From NCBI RefSeq assembly GCF_003576315.1, contig NZ_QWFZ01000003.1, forward strand, positions 868,001-932,000: a stretch of 64,000 bases of DNA, in the 5' to 3' direction. Made by a program: the position numbers and the translations under genes. The stretch comes from Henriciella mobilis. GTDB lineage: Bacteria; Pseudomonadota; Alphaproteobacteria; Caulobacterales; Hyphomonadaceae. The notes beneath the pieces are model-generated. The model was given only the letters and a program-made list of their open reading frames with translations. It was not told the origin of the DNA and searched no databases. Of the stretch, positions 29,185-38,228 are shown in pieces (position 1 is the first letter of the stretch; each line of letters opens with the position of its first letter).

Positions 29185-29611
29185 CCTTTCCCTCCAGCCA
29201 GGCAAAAGTGAACATCGGCGTCACGATGCCTGCGGTCAGCAGGACGGTCACTGTGTCCTTCGCGTTGAGTTCTGTCATCCGCGAGAGGAGAAAGAACGTC
29301 ACCGTCAGCAGGATCAGTACGCTGTATGCAATCGAGAAGGACGTCTTGCGGTTCTGCTCGACAAGTTCGTCCTCAAGCGCGGCTTTCGACGCAGGATCGA
29401 GCTTGGAGCGGGCAAAGGAGAACGTAAAAAACAAGAGCCCGGCGACCCAGACCAGACCGGCCGCCGCGCCAAGCAGCGCCATCCAGCCATGACCGTCTGC
29501 GGCATAGGCTTCCGCAACCTCAAGATCGGCCAGCGTCCAGATGGCAAAAGACAGCCCCAGCAGGATGAGCAGCCAGCGCCGGCGGACCGAGAGTTTTTCC
29601 GTGTTTGTCAT
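29177..29611 (-). CDS. Four-helix membrane protein paired with XRE regulator
   Basis: This 144-residue protein has four hydrophobic segments (around residues 14-30, 40-62, 92-110 and 118-138 of the long frame), arranged as two hairpins with a charged loop, FARSKLDPASKAALEDELVEQNRKTS, in between. It lies upstream of and overlaps the XRE gene by 8 bp. Membrane/XRE pairs of this type are widespread and the membrane partner may sense an envelope signal; that is inference. The ATG at 29611, with GAGG upstream, is favoured over a further ATG at 29617. Confidence 0.7.
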   Translation of the reverse strand: MTNTEKLSVRRRWLLILLGLSFAIWTLADLEVAEAYAADGHGWMALLGAAAGLVWVAGLLFFTFSFARSKLDPASKAALEDELVEQNRKTSFSIAYSVLILLTVTFFLLSRMTELNAKDTVTVLLTAGIVTPMFTFAWLEGKGA

Positions 29612-29685
29612 GAGCATGCCTCTGTGTAACCTTCGCGTTACACAATGGGCGCTTCTGAAAGTAACGTCAAGGTTACATTCTGCAA

Positions 29686-29922
29686 TTAGTTTTCATCGAC
29701 ATAGACCTCGCCATTGAGGTCATCGAGCTTGGTCTGGAGATGCGCGCGGACATCCTCGACCGCCTGGTTGTAGACGGTGGGGCCAAGCGTCTTGAGCATC
29801 CGGTCGAGGATTTCACCTGCCCGGAAATCGCTGAGGGTTTCGTCGAATTCTGTCGAGAACAGCGTCTGCAGATGGCCGATCAGCGCGTCGCGGCGTTCGT
29901 CACTGAGCTGGATCTGCTTCAT
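29686..29922 (-). CDS. DUF2164-family protein
   Basis: The 78-residue protein is mostly helical and matches DUF2164: QIQLSDERRDALIGHLQTLFSTEFDETLSDFRAGEILDRML followed by LGPTVYNQAVEDVRAHLQTKLDDLNGEVY. The function of this small conserved proteobacterial family is unknown. The start codon ATG overlaps the stop of the upstream phosphodiester glycosidase gene in an ATGA arrangement, so both are in one transcript. Confidence 0.88.
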   Translation of the reverse strand: MKQIQLSDERRDALIGHLQTLFSTEFDETLSDFRAGEILDRMLKTLGPTVYNQAVEDVRAHLQTKLDDLNGEVYVDEN

Positions 29923-30677
29923 TCCACCACCCCGACAATCGGACCCATATCGAGCCCGGGCTCGTTTCGTCCGATCATCGGAGCATAGAGGCGCGAGACC
30001 TGCCCGTCGAGGAAGAGGGCGTTCGGCGCATCCAGCCTGTCGCGGAACAGGCTCGCAAATTCGTGGAAGGTGACCGCGCCGTCCGAAATCGCGAAATACA
30101 CCGTCTCGCCATCCTCGCTCACGCCGACGCCATTGCGCCGCTTGCGGGATGTGCCGTCGGCATTGATCGAGGGGTGGATATCGCCGTCGATGACCAGCAT
30201 CGGGCCGGACTGGGTCGCATAGTCGGGGTCGATTCCTGCCGCGAGATAGGCCTCCGATACGCTGACGCCCGCCTTGCCCTCATCGATCCAGAACACGCCG
30301 TTCGGCTTCATGTGGAAATTGCCGGGCCCGTCATTCGTATTGACCGTGGCGGTGTCGCCGGAGCCGGTACGCAGGTATCCGACCGGGCGGCGGTCATCAT
30401 GATACATGCCGCCATTCATCGCGAAGACGAGCGTGCCGCCATCGGCTTCGACGGCCTCGGCCAGGGCGTCGAACTGCAGGTAGGGCACGCCGTCATCGCC
30501 GGTATAGAAAAGGCGGATATCCTCGCGCGCCGCGTCAAAACTGCACACGACATAGGGGTTCGATCTGTAGGTCAGCTCGCGGCAATGGTCGCCGGCCTCA
30601 TTGCGGACCGGCAGGTCACAAGCCGACAGGCCCGCCGCCAGCAAACCGGCGCCAACCGCTCCCAGCCAGCCTGTCAT
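29919..30677 (-). CDS. Phosphodiester glycosidase (NAGPA-like) family lipoprotein
   Basis: The 252-residue protein has a lipoprotein signal (MTGWLGAVGAGLLAAGLSACD, lipobox LSAC) and a phosphodiester glycosidase domain: VFAMNGGMYHDDRRPVGYL, NFHMKPNGVFWIDEGKAGVS, ATQSGPMLVIDGDIHP and RNGVGVSEDGETVYFAISD. Such enzymes cleave N-acetylglucosamine phosphodiester or related bonds in envelope polymers. The ATG at 30677 is chosen; a TTG at 30689 is possible. It overlaps the DUF2164 gene by 4 bp. Confidence 0.87.
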   Translation of the reverse strand: MTGWLGAVGAGLLAAGLSACDLPVRNEAGDHCRELTYRSNPYVVCSFDAAREDIRLFYTGDDGVPYLQFDALAEAVEADGGTLVFAMNGGMYHDDRRPVGYLRTGSGDTATVNTNDGPGNFHMKPNGVFWIDEGKAGVSVSEAYLAAGIDPDYATQSGPMLVIDGDIHPSINADGTSRKRRNGVGVSEDGETVYFAISDGAVTFHEFASLFRDRLDAPNALFLDGQVSRLYAPMIGRNEPGLDMGPIVGVVE

Positions 30678-30811
30678 CGGTTTGCGCAAATCTGCCGCCT
30701 TTCCTGAGGGATCAACGCCCTCGAAACGATTCCGATCCCTCTGAAATGGAAGGGTTCGCCTGATCGATCAACTGCCCGGAAACTGTGGCATTCCCGAGGC
30801 TTCGGCTGCGA

Positions 30812-32692
30812 TCAGGCCGAGGCCTCGGCTTCATAGGCCTCATTGGCTTCGAGCCATGCCTGCTCGGCCGCATTGAGCGCGTCCGCGAGCCTGTCGCGTT
30901 CACTGCCGAGCGACTGCGCTTCAGCCGGATCGCGGTCATACAGCGTCGGATCGGCGAGCTTCTTGTCCAGTGCCGCGAGCTTGCCCTGCAGGGTGTCCAT
31001 CTCGCGCTCTGCGGCTGAAATCCGCTTGCGGATGTCGGCTGTGGCGCGGCGGATCTCGGTTTCCGAGCGTTTTGGCGCTGGAGGCGGCGGCGGAAGCAGG
31101 GCCGGCGCGCCACCGCCCTCGCGGGACTTGTCGGCTGCCAGCACCAGCGCACGATAGTCCGACAGGTCGCCATCATAGGGCGCCGCCCGCCCCTGATTGA
31201 CCAGCCACAACCGCTCAGCGGTTGCCTCGGCCAGATAGACATCGTGGGTAATCAGCAGCACTGCGCCCTGATACTCGTTCAGCGCGAGGATCAGCGCCTC
31301 GCGCGAGTCGATATCGAGGTGGCTCGTCGGCTCGTCGAGGATCAGGATATGCGGGGTCTTCAACGCCGTCAGGCCGAGCAGCAGGCGGACCTTCTCCCCG
31401 CCCGACAGCTTCTCGACCTTTGTTTCCGCCTTGTCGCGGTTGAAGCCGATCTGGGCGACAATGGAGCGCAGCTGGCCCTCGGTTGCGTTCGGGCGCATGC
31501 GCCGGACATGATCGATGGCGTTCTGGCCGGCCGACAGCTCATCGAGCTGGTCCTGGCTGAAATAGCCGATTTCCACCTTGGGCGCGGCCACGCGGTTGCC
31601 GTCCAGCAGCTTTAGCCGGCCGGCAATCGCCTTCACCAGCGTCGACTTGCCCTGGCCGTTGGCCCCGACAATCGCGATCCGGTCGTCATTGTCGACGCGC
31701 AGGTTCACGCCGCGCAGCACCGGCTGTCCGGGCGTGTAACCAAGATCGGCATCGTCCAGCACGAAGAGCGGCGAAGCCAGCTTCTCAGGGTCCGGGAAGT
31801 TGAAGGGATGGGTGCGTTCCTCAAGCGGGATGACGATATCCTGCATCCGCTCCAGCATCTTGATGCGCGACTGGGCCTGCGTCGCCTTCGAGGCCTTGGC
31901 GCGGAAGCGGTCGACAAAGCTTTGCAGATGAGCGCGCTGCTTGTCCTGCTTGGCCTTCTGGGCCTGCGCCAGGGCGAGCTGCTCGGCGCGTTTCTTCTGC
32001 CAGCTGTCATAATTGCCGGCATGGACGGTCAGCTTCAGGTGCTCCAGCGCGAGGATATGCGTGACCGCATTGTTGAGCAGTTCCCGGTCGTGGCTGACCA
32101 GCAGCACGGTATGCGGATAGCGCTTCAGATAGCTTTCCAGCCAGGCGGCGCCTTCCAGGTCGAGATAGTTGGTCGGCTCGTCGAGCAGCAGCAGGTCCGG
32201 CTCGGCAAAGAGCACGCCGGCGAGGGCCGCGCGCATCCGCCAGCCCCCGGAAAATTCCCTGCAGGCGCGGCCAAGGTCGGCCTGCGAAAAGCCGAGGCCG
32301 GTGAGGATCGAAGCGGCCCGCGCTTCGCCCGACCAGGCGTCGGTGGCCGTCAGGCGCTCATGCACTTCGGCAAGCTTCATCGGATCGGTTTCGGTCTCGG
32401 CAGCCTGCATCAGGGCGTGGCGTTCGGTGTCGGCCTGAAGCGTCTCGTCAAGCAGGGTGCGGTCCGAGGCCTCGACTTCCTGTGCCACCCAGCCGAGCTT
32501 GGCGGCCTTGCCGATCCGGATGGCGGCGTCGGCATCCTCGTCGGCCTCGCGGATGAGGCGCAGCAGGGTCGATTTGCCGGTCCCGTTGCGCCCGATCAGG
32601 CCCACCTTCCAGCCAGCCGCCAGCGTTGCCGAGGCGCCATCGAGCAGCATCCGGCCCTGGATCCGGTAGGTGAGGTTGTCGATCGTAAGCAT
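30812..32692 (-). CDS. ABC-F family ATPase (YheS/Uup-like)
   Basis: The 626-residue soluble protein has two ABC domains: Walker A GRNGTGKST in the first and GANGQGKST in the second, signatures FSGGWRMRAALA and LSGGEKVRLLLG, and Walker B LLLDEPTNYLDLEG and LILDEPTSHLDIDS. Between the domains lies the charged ABC-F linker (AQAQKAKQDKQRAHLQSF). A C-terminal coiled coil follows the second domain. Family members act on the ribosomal E-site. Lack of a membrane domain excludes a transporter. Length matches YheS-type proteins. Confidence 0.93.
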   Translation of the reverse strand: MLTIDNLTYRIQGRMLLDGASATLAAGWKVGLIGRNGTGKSTLLRLIREADEDADAAIRIGKAAKLGWVAQEVEASDRTLLDETLQADTERHALMQAAETETDPMKLAEVHERLTATDAWSGEARAASILTGLGFSQADLGRACREFSGGWRMRAALAGVLFAEPDLLLLDEPTNYLDLEGAAWLESYLKRYPHTVLLVSHDRELLNNAVTHILALEHLKLTVHAGNYDSWQKKRAEQLALAQAQKAKQDKQRAHLQSFVDRFRAKASKATQAQSRIKMLERMQDIVIPLEERTHPFNFPDPEKLASPLFVLDDADLGYTPGQPVLRGVNLRVDNDDRIAIVGANGQGKSTLVKAIAGRLKLLDGNRVAAPKVEIGYFSQDQLDELSAGQNAIDHVRRMRPNATEGQLRSIVAQIGFNRDKAETKVEKLSGGEKVRLLLGLTALKTPHILILDEPTSHLDIDSREALILALNEYQGAVLLITHDVYLAEATAERLWLVNQGRAAPYDGDLSDYRALVLAADKSREGGGAPALLPPPPPAPKRSETEIRRATADIRKRISAAEREMDTLQGKLAALDKKLADPTLYDRDPAEAQSLGSERDRLADALNAAEQAWLEANEAYEAEASA

Positions 32693-32783
32693 GATGGGGC
32701 CTGCTAAGGCTTCAGCGGGGCGGCTTCAAGAGCGAAGGCGAGTGACGGATTGAGGCCGAAGGGCGCTCCCCCGGTAAACGGCC

Positions 32784-33659
32784 CTACTTCTTCTTCGTCA
32801 GCTTCCGCATCAGGCCTTCCTGCGCGGTCGAGGCGACCAGCTTGCCGTCGCGGGTGTAGATGGAGCCGCGATTGAAGCTGCGGCCATTGCCCGCCTTCGG
32901 GCTGTCCATCGTGTAGAGCAGCCACTGGTCGGCCCGGATGGGGGCGTGAAACCAGATCGCGTGGTCTAGGCTCGCCGTCATCAGCTTCGGGTTCAGCCAG
33001 TGCAGGCCGTGCGGGCGGAGGCTGGAGCCGAGCAGGTTCATGTCGCTGACATAGGCGATCAGGCAGTGGTGCATCGGCGCGCTGATATCGACCTCGCGCA
33101 TCGTGCGCAGCCAGACATGGTTCACATCCGATTTCGGCTTCGGGTCGAACGGGTTGATCGCCGATATTTCCTTCATCTCGAAAGGCTGCGGGCGCGTCCA
33201 GTGGGCCAGCTGGTCGGCGGGAATCTTGTCCTTGAACGCTTCGGCCAGTTCAGCCCGGGATTTCAGTTCTTCCGGCTGTTTCACCTCGGGCATCTTGTGC
33301 TGGTGGTCCCAGCCATCCTCGTGGACATGGAAGGAGGCGGACATGTTGAGGATCTGCTGGCCGTGCTGAATGGCGACGACGCGCCGGGTGGTGAAACTGC
33401 CGCCATCGCGCGAGCGGTCGACCTCATAGATGATGGGAATCTTCGGGTCGCCCGGGCGAATGAAATAGGCGTGCAGGGAATGGCAGAGCCGGTCATCCTT
33501 CACGGTCCGGTAGGCCGACGCCAGCGCCTGGGCGATCACCTGCCCGCCGAAGACACGTTCGCGGCCAACCTCATGCTCGGGCGTGAAGCCGCGGAACAGG
33601 TCGACTTCCAGCCGCTCGACTTCGAGAAGGGCTAACAATTCGGAAACAGCGTCAGTCAT
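32784..33659 (-). CDS. tesB: Acyl-CoA thioesterase II TesB
   Basis: TesB hydrolyses acyl-CoA to free fatty acid and CoA. The 291-residue double-hotdog protein has characteristic segments: FRGFTPEHEVGRERVFGGQVIAQALASAYRTV, CHSLHAYFIRPGDPKIPIIYEVDRSRDGGSFTTRRV, and ASLDHAIWFHAPIRADQWLLYTMDSPKAGNGRSFNRGSIYTRDGKLVAS. The conserved Asp of LDHAIWFH and the Gln/Thr of GGSFTTRR are candidate catalytic positions. The start is ATG 33659. It is divergent from the acyl-CoA synthetase; together they cover activation and release of acyl chains. Confidence 0.95.
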   Translation of the reverse strand: MTDAVSELLALLEVERLEVDLFRGFTPEHEVGRERVFGGQVIAQALASAYRTVKDDRLCHSLHAYFIRPGDPKIPIIYEVDRSRDGGSFTTRRVVAIQHGQQILNMSASFHVHEDGWDHQHKMPEVKQPEELKSRAELAEAFKDKIPADQLAHWTRPQPFEMKEISAINPFDPKPKSDVNHVWLRTMREVDISAPMHHCLIAYVSDMNLLGSSLRPHGLHWLNPKLMTASLDHAIWFHAPIRADQWLLYTMDSPKAGNGRSFNRGSIYTRDGKLVASTAQEGLMRKLTKKK

Positions 33660-33783
33660 ATTCAATAGGCTTTCCCATCAGATCTTAACCACGCGCGCTT
33701 AGCATCCCGGGCTGCACGTGGAAACCGGCATGCGGGGCCAGAAGCAGGCAAAAGCCCATCCCCGCACCGCGCCGGAAACTGGA

Positions 33784-35580
33784 ATGATGGTGATGGAAAT
33801 GTTTGACGCTGTGAAGCGGGAATGGACCGCGATCAACGTATTGCTGCGCGCGAAGAAGTGGCTCGACCCGGTCACGAACGAGTCCGCCGACCTCCTGGCA
33901 GACGATCTGGAAGCAGCGGTCGACCGCCATCAGGCCCGTGTCGCCTTCCGCTTCGAGGATCGCCAGATGAGTTATGGCGAGCTGGATGCAATGGCCAACC
34001 GCGTCGCCCATTGGGCCCTGTCGGAAGGTCTTGCGGCAGGCGACTGCGCCGCCATCTTCATGGAGAACCGTCCGGAATATGTCGCCGCCTGGTTCGGCCT
34101 CACCAAGATCGGCGTCATCCCCGCCCTGATCAATTCCAACCTGTCGGGCGAGGGCCTGGCGCACTGCATCAACATTGCCGGCGCGAAGACAGTGATTACC
34201 GGCGAGGAGCAGGACGCGCAGGTCGAGAGTGCCAAACCCTTCCTGACCGGGGCGCCGTCTGTCTGGTCGCTTGGCGGCTCGGCGGGCGAGGACCTTGCGG
34301 CCGATCTGGATCACCACAGCAGCGACCGGCCATCGCGTGAGCTGCGCGCGCATCTGACCAATCGCGACATCTGCTTCTATCTCTACACCTCCGGCACGAC
34401 GGGCCTGCCCAAGGCTGCGAAGATGTCCCATGCACGGGTGCGCTCGATGATGCGGACCTTCATTTCGCCCTGCAATACGACGGCGAAGGACAAGGTCTAT
34501 GTCACCCTGCCGCTCTACCATGCCACGGGCGGGCTGTGTGGGGTCGGCATCGCGCTTTATACTGGCGCCGAAGTCATCCTGCGGCGCAAATTCTCGGCCA
34601 GCCATTTCTGGGAAGACTGCGTGCGCCATGGCGTGACGACCTTCGTCTATATCGGCGAGCTCTGCCGCTATCTGATCAACCAGCCGGAAAGCGCAATGGA
34701 GCGCGCGCACAAGGTGCGCTGCGGCTTCGGCAATGGCCTGCGCATGGACATCTGGGAAGATTTCCGCACCCGGTTCGGCGTCGGCAAGATGATCGAGTTC
34801 TACGGCTCGACCGAGAGCAATGTGAAGCTCATGAACTTCGATGGCACGCCGGGCGCCTGCGGGCGGATCCCGCCTTATGCCGCCAAGCATTTCGATCACA
34901 TCGCCTTCGTGCGCTACGATGTCGAGACCGGACAACCCCTGCGCGGCGAGGATGGCCTCTGCCAGCGCGCCGCGATCGGTGAGCCGGGCGAAGCCATCGG
35001 CCGGATCGGTGAGGATGCCCGCACGCGCATCGAGGGCTACAATGACCCGAAGGACACCGAAGCCAAGGTGCTGCGCGATGTCTTTGAAAAGGGCGACATG
35101 TGGTTCCGCACCGGCGACCTGATGCGCCAGGGCGCGCATGGCTATGTCTATTTTGTCGACCGGCTGGGCGACACGTTCCGCTGGAAGGGCGAGAATGTCT
35201 CGACCAATGAAGTCGCCGAAGCGCTGTCGCAGGTGCCGGGTGTCGAGACGGCGAATGTCTATGGCGTCACCGTGCCGGGCACCGAAGGCAAGGCCGGCAT
35301 GGCCTCGGTCACGGTCAGCGGCTATCTCGACTATAAGGACCTGTTCGACCGTCTGTCCGCGCGCCTGCCGAAATATGCCGTTCCGGTCTTCATCCGCGAG
35401 CAGCAGCAGGCCGAGACGACGGGCACGTTCAAATACCGCAAGGTGGACCTCGCCAAACAGGGCTTCGACCCGGAAGCCGTCGAGGATCCAGTCTGGTACC
35501 ACGATCCCGAGACCGGCGAATATGTCCGCCTGACGCCTGAGGAATTCCGCAAGATCGGAAATGGCGGCGTGCGGTTCTAG
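33784..35580 (+). CDS. Long-chain/very-long-chain acyl-CoA synthetase (FATP-like)
   Basis: This protein of about 600 residues is an AMP-dependent synthetase with FATP features: CFYLYTSGTTGLPKAAKMSHARV (P-loop-like AMP motif), FYGSTESN, and GDMWFRTGDLMRQGAHGYVYFVDRLGDTFRWKGENVST. These use ATP to make fatty acyl-CoA through an acyl-adenylate. A hydrophobic TM anchor is not obvious. The start is unsure: the track of in-frame ATGs at 33784, 33787, 33793 and 33799 precedes the conserved FDAVKREWTAINVLLRAKKW. It is divergent from tesB. Confidence 0.9.
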   Translation: MMVMEMFDAVKREWTAINVLLRAKKWLDPVTNESADLLADDLEAAVDRHQARVAFRFEDRQMSYGELDAMANRVAHWALSEGLAAGDCAAIFMENRPEYVAAWFGLTKIGVIPALINSNLSGEGLAHCINIAGAKTVITGEEQDAQVESAKPFLTGAPSVWSLGGSAGEDLAADLDHHSSDRPSRELRAHLTNRDICFYLYTSGTTGLPKAAKMSHARVRSMMRTFISPCNTTAKDKVYVTLPLYHATGGLCGVGIALYTGAEVILRRKFSASHFWEDCVRHGVTTFVYIGELCRYLINQPESAMERAHKVRCGFGNGLRMDIWEDFRTRFGVGKMIEFYGSTESNVKLMNFDGTPGACGRIPPYAAKHFDHIAFVRYDVETGQPLRGEDGLCQRAAIGEPGEAIGRIGEDARTRIEGYNDPKDTEAKVLRDVFEKGDMWFRTGDLMRQGAHGYVYFVDRLGDTFRWKGENVSTNEVAEALSQVPGVETANVYGVTVPGTEGKAGMASVTVSGYLDYKDLFDRLSARLPKYAVPVFIREQQQAETTGTFKYRKVDLAKQGFDPEAVEDPVWYHDPETGEYVRLTPEEFRKIGNGGVRF

Positions 35581-35604
35581 GACTTGGTAGCGTAACCTGC
35601 AGAC

Positions 35605-35633
35605 AAAAAAAGCCGGACGGTTGCCCGTCCGGC
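35605..35633 (-). terminator. Terminator of the ffh-chorismate mutase-rpsP operon
   Basis: A perfect 9-bp stem (GCCGGACGG 35612-35620 with CCGTCCGGC 35625-35633) with a four-base loop is preceded on the plus strand by seven A residues (35605-35611). Read on the minus strand this is a U-run after the stem, so the transcript of rpsP ends here, 29 bp beyond its stop. Confidence 0.92.
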
Positions 35634-35661
35634 CTTCAGTGTCTCTCGAAAGGAAAGGGCC

Positions 35662-36138
35662 TTACTCGGCCTTTTCCTCTTCAGCTTCGGCTTCAGCCTC
35701 TGCTTCGGCAGGGGCTTCTTCTTCAGCCGGTGCGTTCTTGGCTTCCTCGGCAGCTTTCTTGGCTTCTTCCTCAGCTTCCTTGCGGGCAGCTTCCTTGTCA
35801 GCCTTTTCCTGCACGCGCTCTTTCGCCTTCGTGCCCGGCTCACCCTTTTGCGGGTTGTTGCCATGCTCCCAGGCGACGACCGGCTTGCCGTCGACTTCGA
35901 TGGCGCTCAGGAAGCGCGCGACGCGGTCAGTCGGCTTGGCGCCTTTCTTGACCCATTCGGCGGCCTTTTCGCCGTCGATCTGGACGCGGTTTTCCGAGTC
36001 CTTGGGCAGGCGCGGATCATAGGTGCCGATCTTCTCGATGTAGCGGCCATCGCGCGGGGCGCGCGAGTCAGCGACGACAACGCGGTAGAAGGGGCGTTTC
36101 TTGGACCCGCCGCGGGCGAGCCGGATTTTGAGAGCCAT
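35662..36138 (-). CDS. rpsP: 30S ribosomal protein S16 with long acidic C-terminal extension
   Basis: S16 is an assembly protein of the 30S body. The first 80 residues ([42 protein letters not shown], then [17 protein letters not shown]) are canonical. The protein is 158 residues, about twice the usual, because the C-terminus from about 100 is a long charged helix and ends in an Ala/Glu-rich run. Alphaproteobacterial S16 proteins often have such tails, but this one is extreme. A terminator follows, so rimM-trmD-rplS do not continue the operon as in many relatives. The ATG at 36138 starts the gene. Confidence 0.97.
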   Translation of the reverse strand: MALKIRLARGGSKKRPFYRVVVADSRAPRDGRYIEKIGTYDPRLPKDSENRVQIDGEKAAEWVKKGAKPTDRVARFLSAIEVDGKPVVAWEHGNNPQKGEPGTKAKERVQEKADKEAARKEAEEEAKKAAEEAKNAPAEEEAPAEAEAEAEAEEEKAE

Positions 36139-36274
36139 GGTGTATCTCCTTAAGTGTCTTATGGCGTCTTCGTGAGTGTCTTGCTCGTGGCTGATCGCTG
36201 GCTGGCGCCAGCGGCCACTGCGCCTGCGCCTTGCTTGTGGAGGGCAAGGTCGGGGGCGTGTTCTTGTGGGAGGC

Positions 36275-36565
36275 TCATTCCTGGCCCTCCCGGATTTTCT
36301 CGTGGTGGCGAATGACTTCGGCCACGATGAAATTGAGGAATTTTTCGGCGAAAGCCGGGTCCAGCCCGCTTTCCACCGAGAGCTGGCGCAGCCGCTCGAT
36401 CTGGCGCGCCTCGCGGGCCTTGTCGGCCGGCGGCAGGTCATGCTCGGCCTTCAGCACGCCGACCTGCTGGGTCAGCTTGAAGCGCTCGGCCAGCGTATGC
36501 AGCAGGATCGCATCCATATTGTCGATGCTGGCGCGCAGGCGCTCGAGTTCGGGGAGGGCTGTCAC
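36275..36565 (-). CDS. AroQ-type chorismate mutase
   Basis: The 96-residue all-helical protein is a monofunctional AroQ chorismate mutase: [57 protein letters not shown], ending [19 protein letters not shown]. The catalytic Arg of LERLRASID, the Lys of GVLKAEH and the Arg/Gln positions of the final helix are present. It makes prephenate for Phe/Tyr synthesis. Position between ffh (ATGA overlap, 36562-36565) and rpsP is a conserved alphaproteobacterial oddity. Confidence 0.92.
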   Translation of the reverse strand: MTALPELERLRASIDNMDAILLHTLAERFKLTQQVGVLKAEHDLPPADKAREARQIERLRQLSVESGLDPAFAEKFLNFIVAEVIRHHEKIREGQE

Positions 36566-38037
36566 TTCTTCTTCCCTCCGCCCATGCCGGGGGGAAGTCC
36601 GCTGCCGCCGAGGCCGGGGAGCTGGCCGCCGCCCATGCCGCCGGGCAGCGCTGCGCCCTGACCCATTTTCGCAATGTCGGCCTGTGACACGCCCGCGCCG
36701 CCAAGCGCGTTCATCATGCCCTTCATGCCGCCCTTGCCGATCTTCTTCATCATGTCCGCCATCTGGCGGTGCATCTTCAGGAGCTTGTTGACGTCCTGCA
36801 CGCTGACGCCGGCGCCGGCGGCGATGCGCTTGCGGCGGGACGCGTTAAGCAGGGCCGGCTTGGCGCGTTCCTTCTTCGTCATGGAGGAGATGATCGCCTC
36901 CTGACGCTTGATCATGTTGTCATCCATATTGGCCGACGCCATGGCCTGCTTGGCCTTCTTGGCACCCGGCAGGAGCCCCATGATGCCGCCAAGGCCGCCC
37001 ATTTTCTGCATCTGTCGAAGCTGGTCGGCAAGGTCGTTCAGGTCGAACTCGCCCTTGCGCATCTTCTTCGCCATGCGCTCGGCTTTTTCCTGGTCGAACT
37101 GGTCGCCGGCCTTCTCCACGAGGGAGACGATGTCGCCCTGTCCGAGGATGCGGCCGGCCAGCCGCTTCGCATCGAAGGCATCGAGCCCGTCGAGCTTCTC
37201 GCCGGTGCCGAGGAACTTGATCGGCAGGCCGGTCACTGCGCGCATGGAGAGGGCCGCGCCGCCGCGCGAATCGCCATCCATCCGGGTCAGCACAAGGCCG
37301 GTCAGCGGCAGGCGTTCATGGAAGCGCCTGGCCGTCTCGACCGCGTCCTGGCCGGTCAGCGCGTCAGCAACGAGCAGGGTTTCCTTCGGCTCGGCGATCT
37401 TTGCGATCTCCGAGGCCTCGGCCATCATCTGTTCGTCGATGCTCGTGCGGCCGGCGGTATCGAGGAAGAGGACATCATAGCCGCCGAGCTTGGCCGCCTG
37501 CAGCGCGCGGCGCGTGATCTCGGCCGGCATCTGGCCTTCGACGATGGGCAGCGACTTGACGTTCTCGCCCGCCTGGTCCGCTAGGATGGCGAGCTGCTCC
37601 ATCGCGGCCGGACGGCGCACGTCGAGCGAGGCGAGGAGGACCTTCTTCTTGTCGCGATCGGCCAGTCTCTTGGCGATCTTGCCGGTGGTGGTGGTCTTAC
37701 CCGAGCCCTGCAGGCCGGCCATCATGATCACCGATGGCGGATTGTCGACGCGCAGGCGCGTTTCCGCATCCGGTCCGCCGAGCATGTCGACCAGGCCGTC
37801 ATGCACAATCTTGATGACCTGCTGGCCGGGCTTCACCGAACGGATGACTTCCTCGCCAACCGCGCGTTCCTTGACCTTGGAAATGAAGTCCTTGACGACC
37901 GGCAGCGCGACATCGGCTTCCAGCAGCGCCACGCGGATTTCGCGCAGCGCAGCCGTGACGTCCTTCTCCGACAGGGCGCCGCGCCCGGTCAGTCCGTCAA
38001 ATATGCCGCCTAGGCGGTCTGTCAGCGCGTCGAACAT
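36562..38037 (-). CDS. ffh: Signal recognition particle protein Ffh
   Basis: Ffh binds signal sequences of membrane proteins and SRP RNA and docks with FtsY. The 491-residue protein shows the N domain, the GTPase G domain (Walker A GLQGSGKTTT, G4-like TRMDGDSRGGAAL, DTAGRTSID) and the Met-rich M domain (RQMQKMGGLGGIMGLLPGAKKA, RRKRIAAGAGVSVQDVNKLL). The C-terminal glycine/methionine-rich tail ([26 protein letters not shown]) is normal for the group. It is first in the ffh-chorismate mutase-rpsP operon. Confidence 0.97.
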   Translation of the reverse strand: MFDALTDRLGGIFDGLTGRGALSEKDVTAALREIRVALLEADVALPVVKDFISKVKERAVGEEVIRSVKPGQQVIKIVHDGLVDMLGGPDAETRLRVDNPPSVIMMAGLQGSGKTTTTGKIAKRLADRDKKKVLLASLDVRRPAAMEQLAILADQAGENVKSLPIVEGQMPAEITRRALQAAKLGGYDVLFLDTAGRTSIDEQMMAEASEIAKIAEPKETLLVADALTGQDAVETARRFHERLPLTGLVLTRMDGDSRGGAALSMRAVTGLPIKFLGTGEKLDGLDAFDAKRLAGRILGQGDIVSLVEKAGDQFDQEKAERMAKKMRKGEFDLNDLADQLRQMQKMGGLGGIMGLLPGAKKAKQAMASANMDDNMIKRQEAIISSMTKKERAKPALLNASRRKRIAAGAGVSVQDVNKLLKMHRQMADMMKKIGKGGMKGMMNALGGAGVSQADIAKMGQGAALPGGMGGGQLPGLGGSGLPPGMGGGKKK

Positions 38038-38228
38038 CGCGTCACTCCATGCTTGCCTGCAATTGCCTTACAGGTAAGCGCTCATACCGTTCGCGCAAAG
38101 CGTCGCGACCTCGCTGAGCGAAACGTCGCCGAGCAGGGACTTCGCCAGGTTCATGGCCCTGGAAAAGTGCGCTTGTACCTTTTGCGCGTGATTTAAGATG
38201 CGCCCTAAAGCACGATAGCCGCTTGAAA

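Noticed and set aside
33685-35502. 605-codon minus-strand ORF antisense to the acyl-CoA synthetase
   Set aside because: The opposite strand encodes clear AMP-binding motifs; this is a shadow frame.
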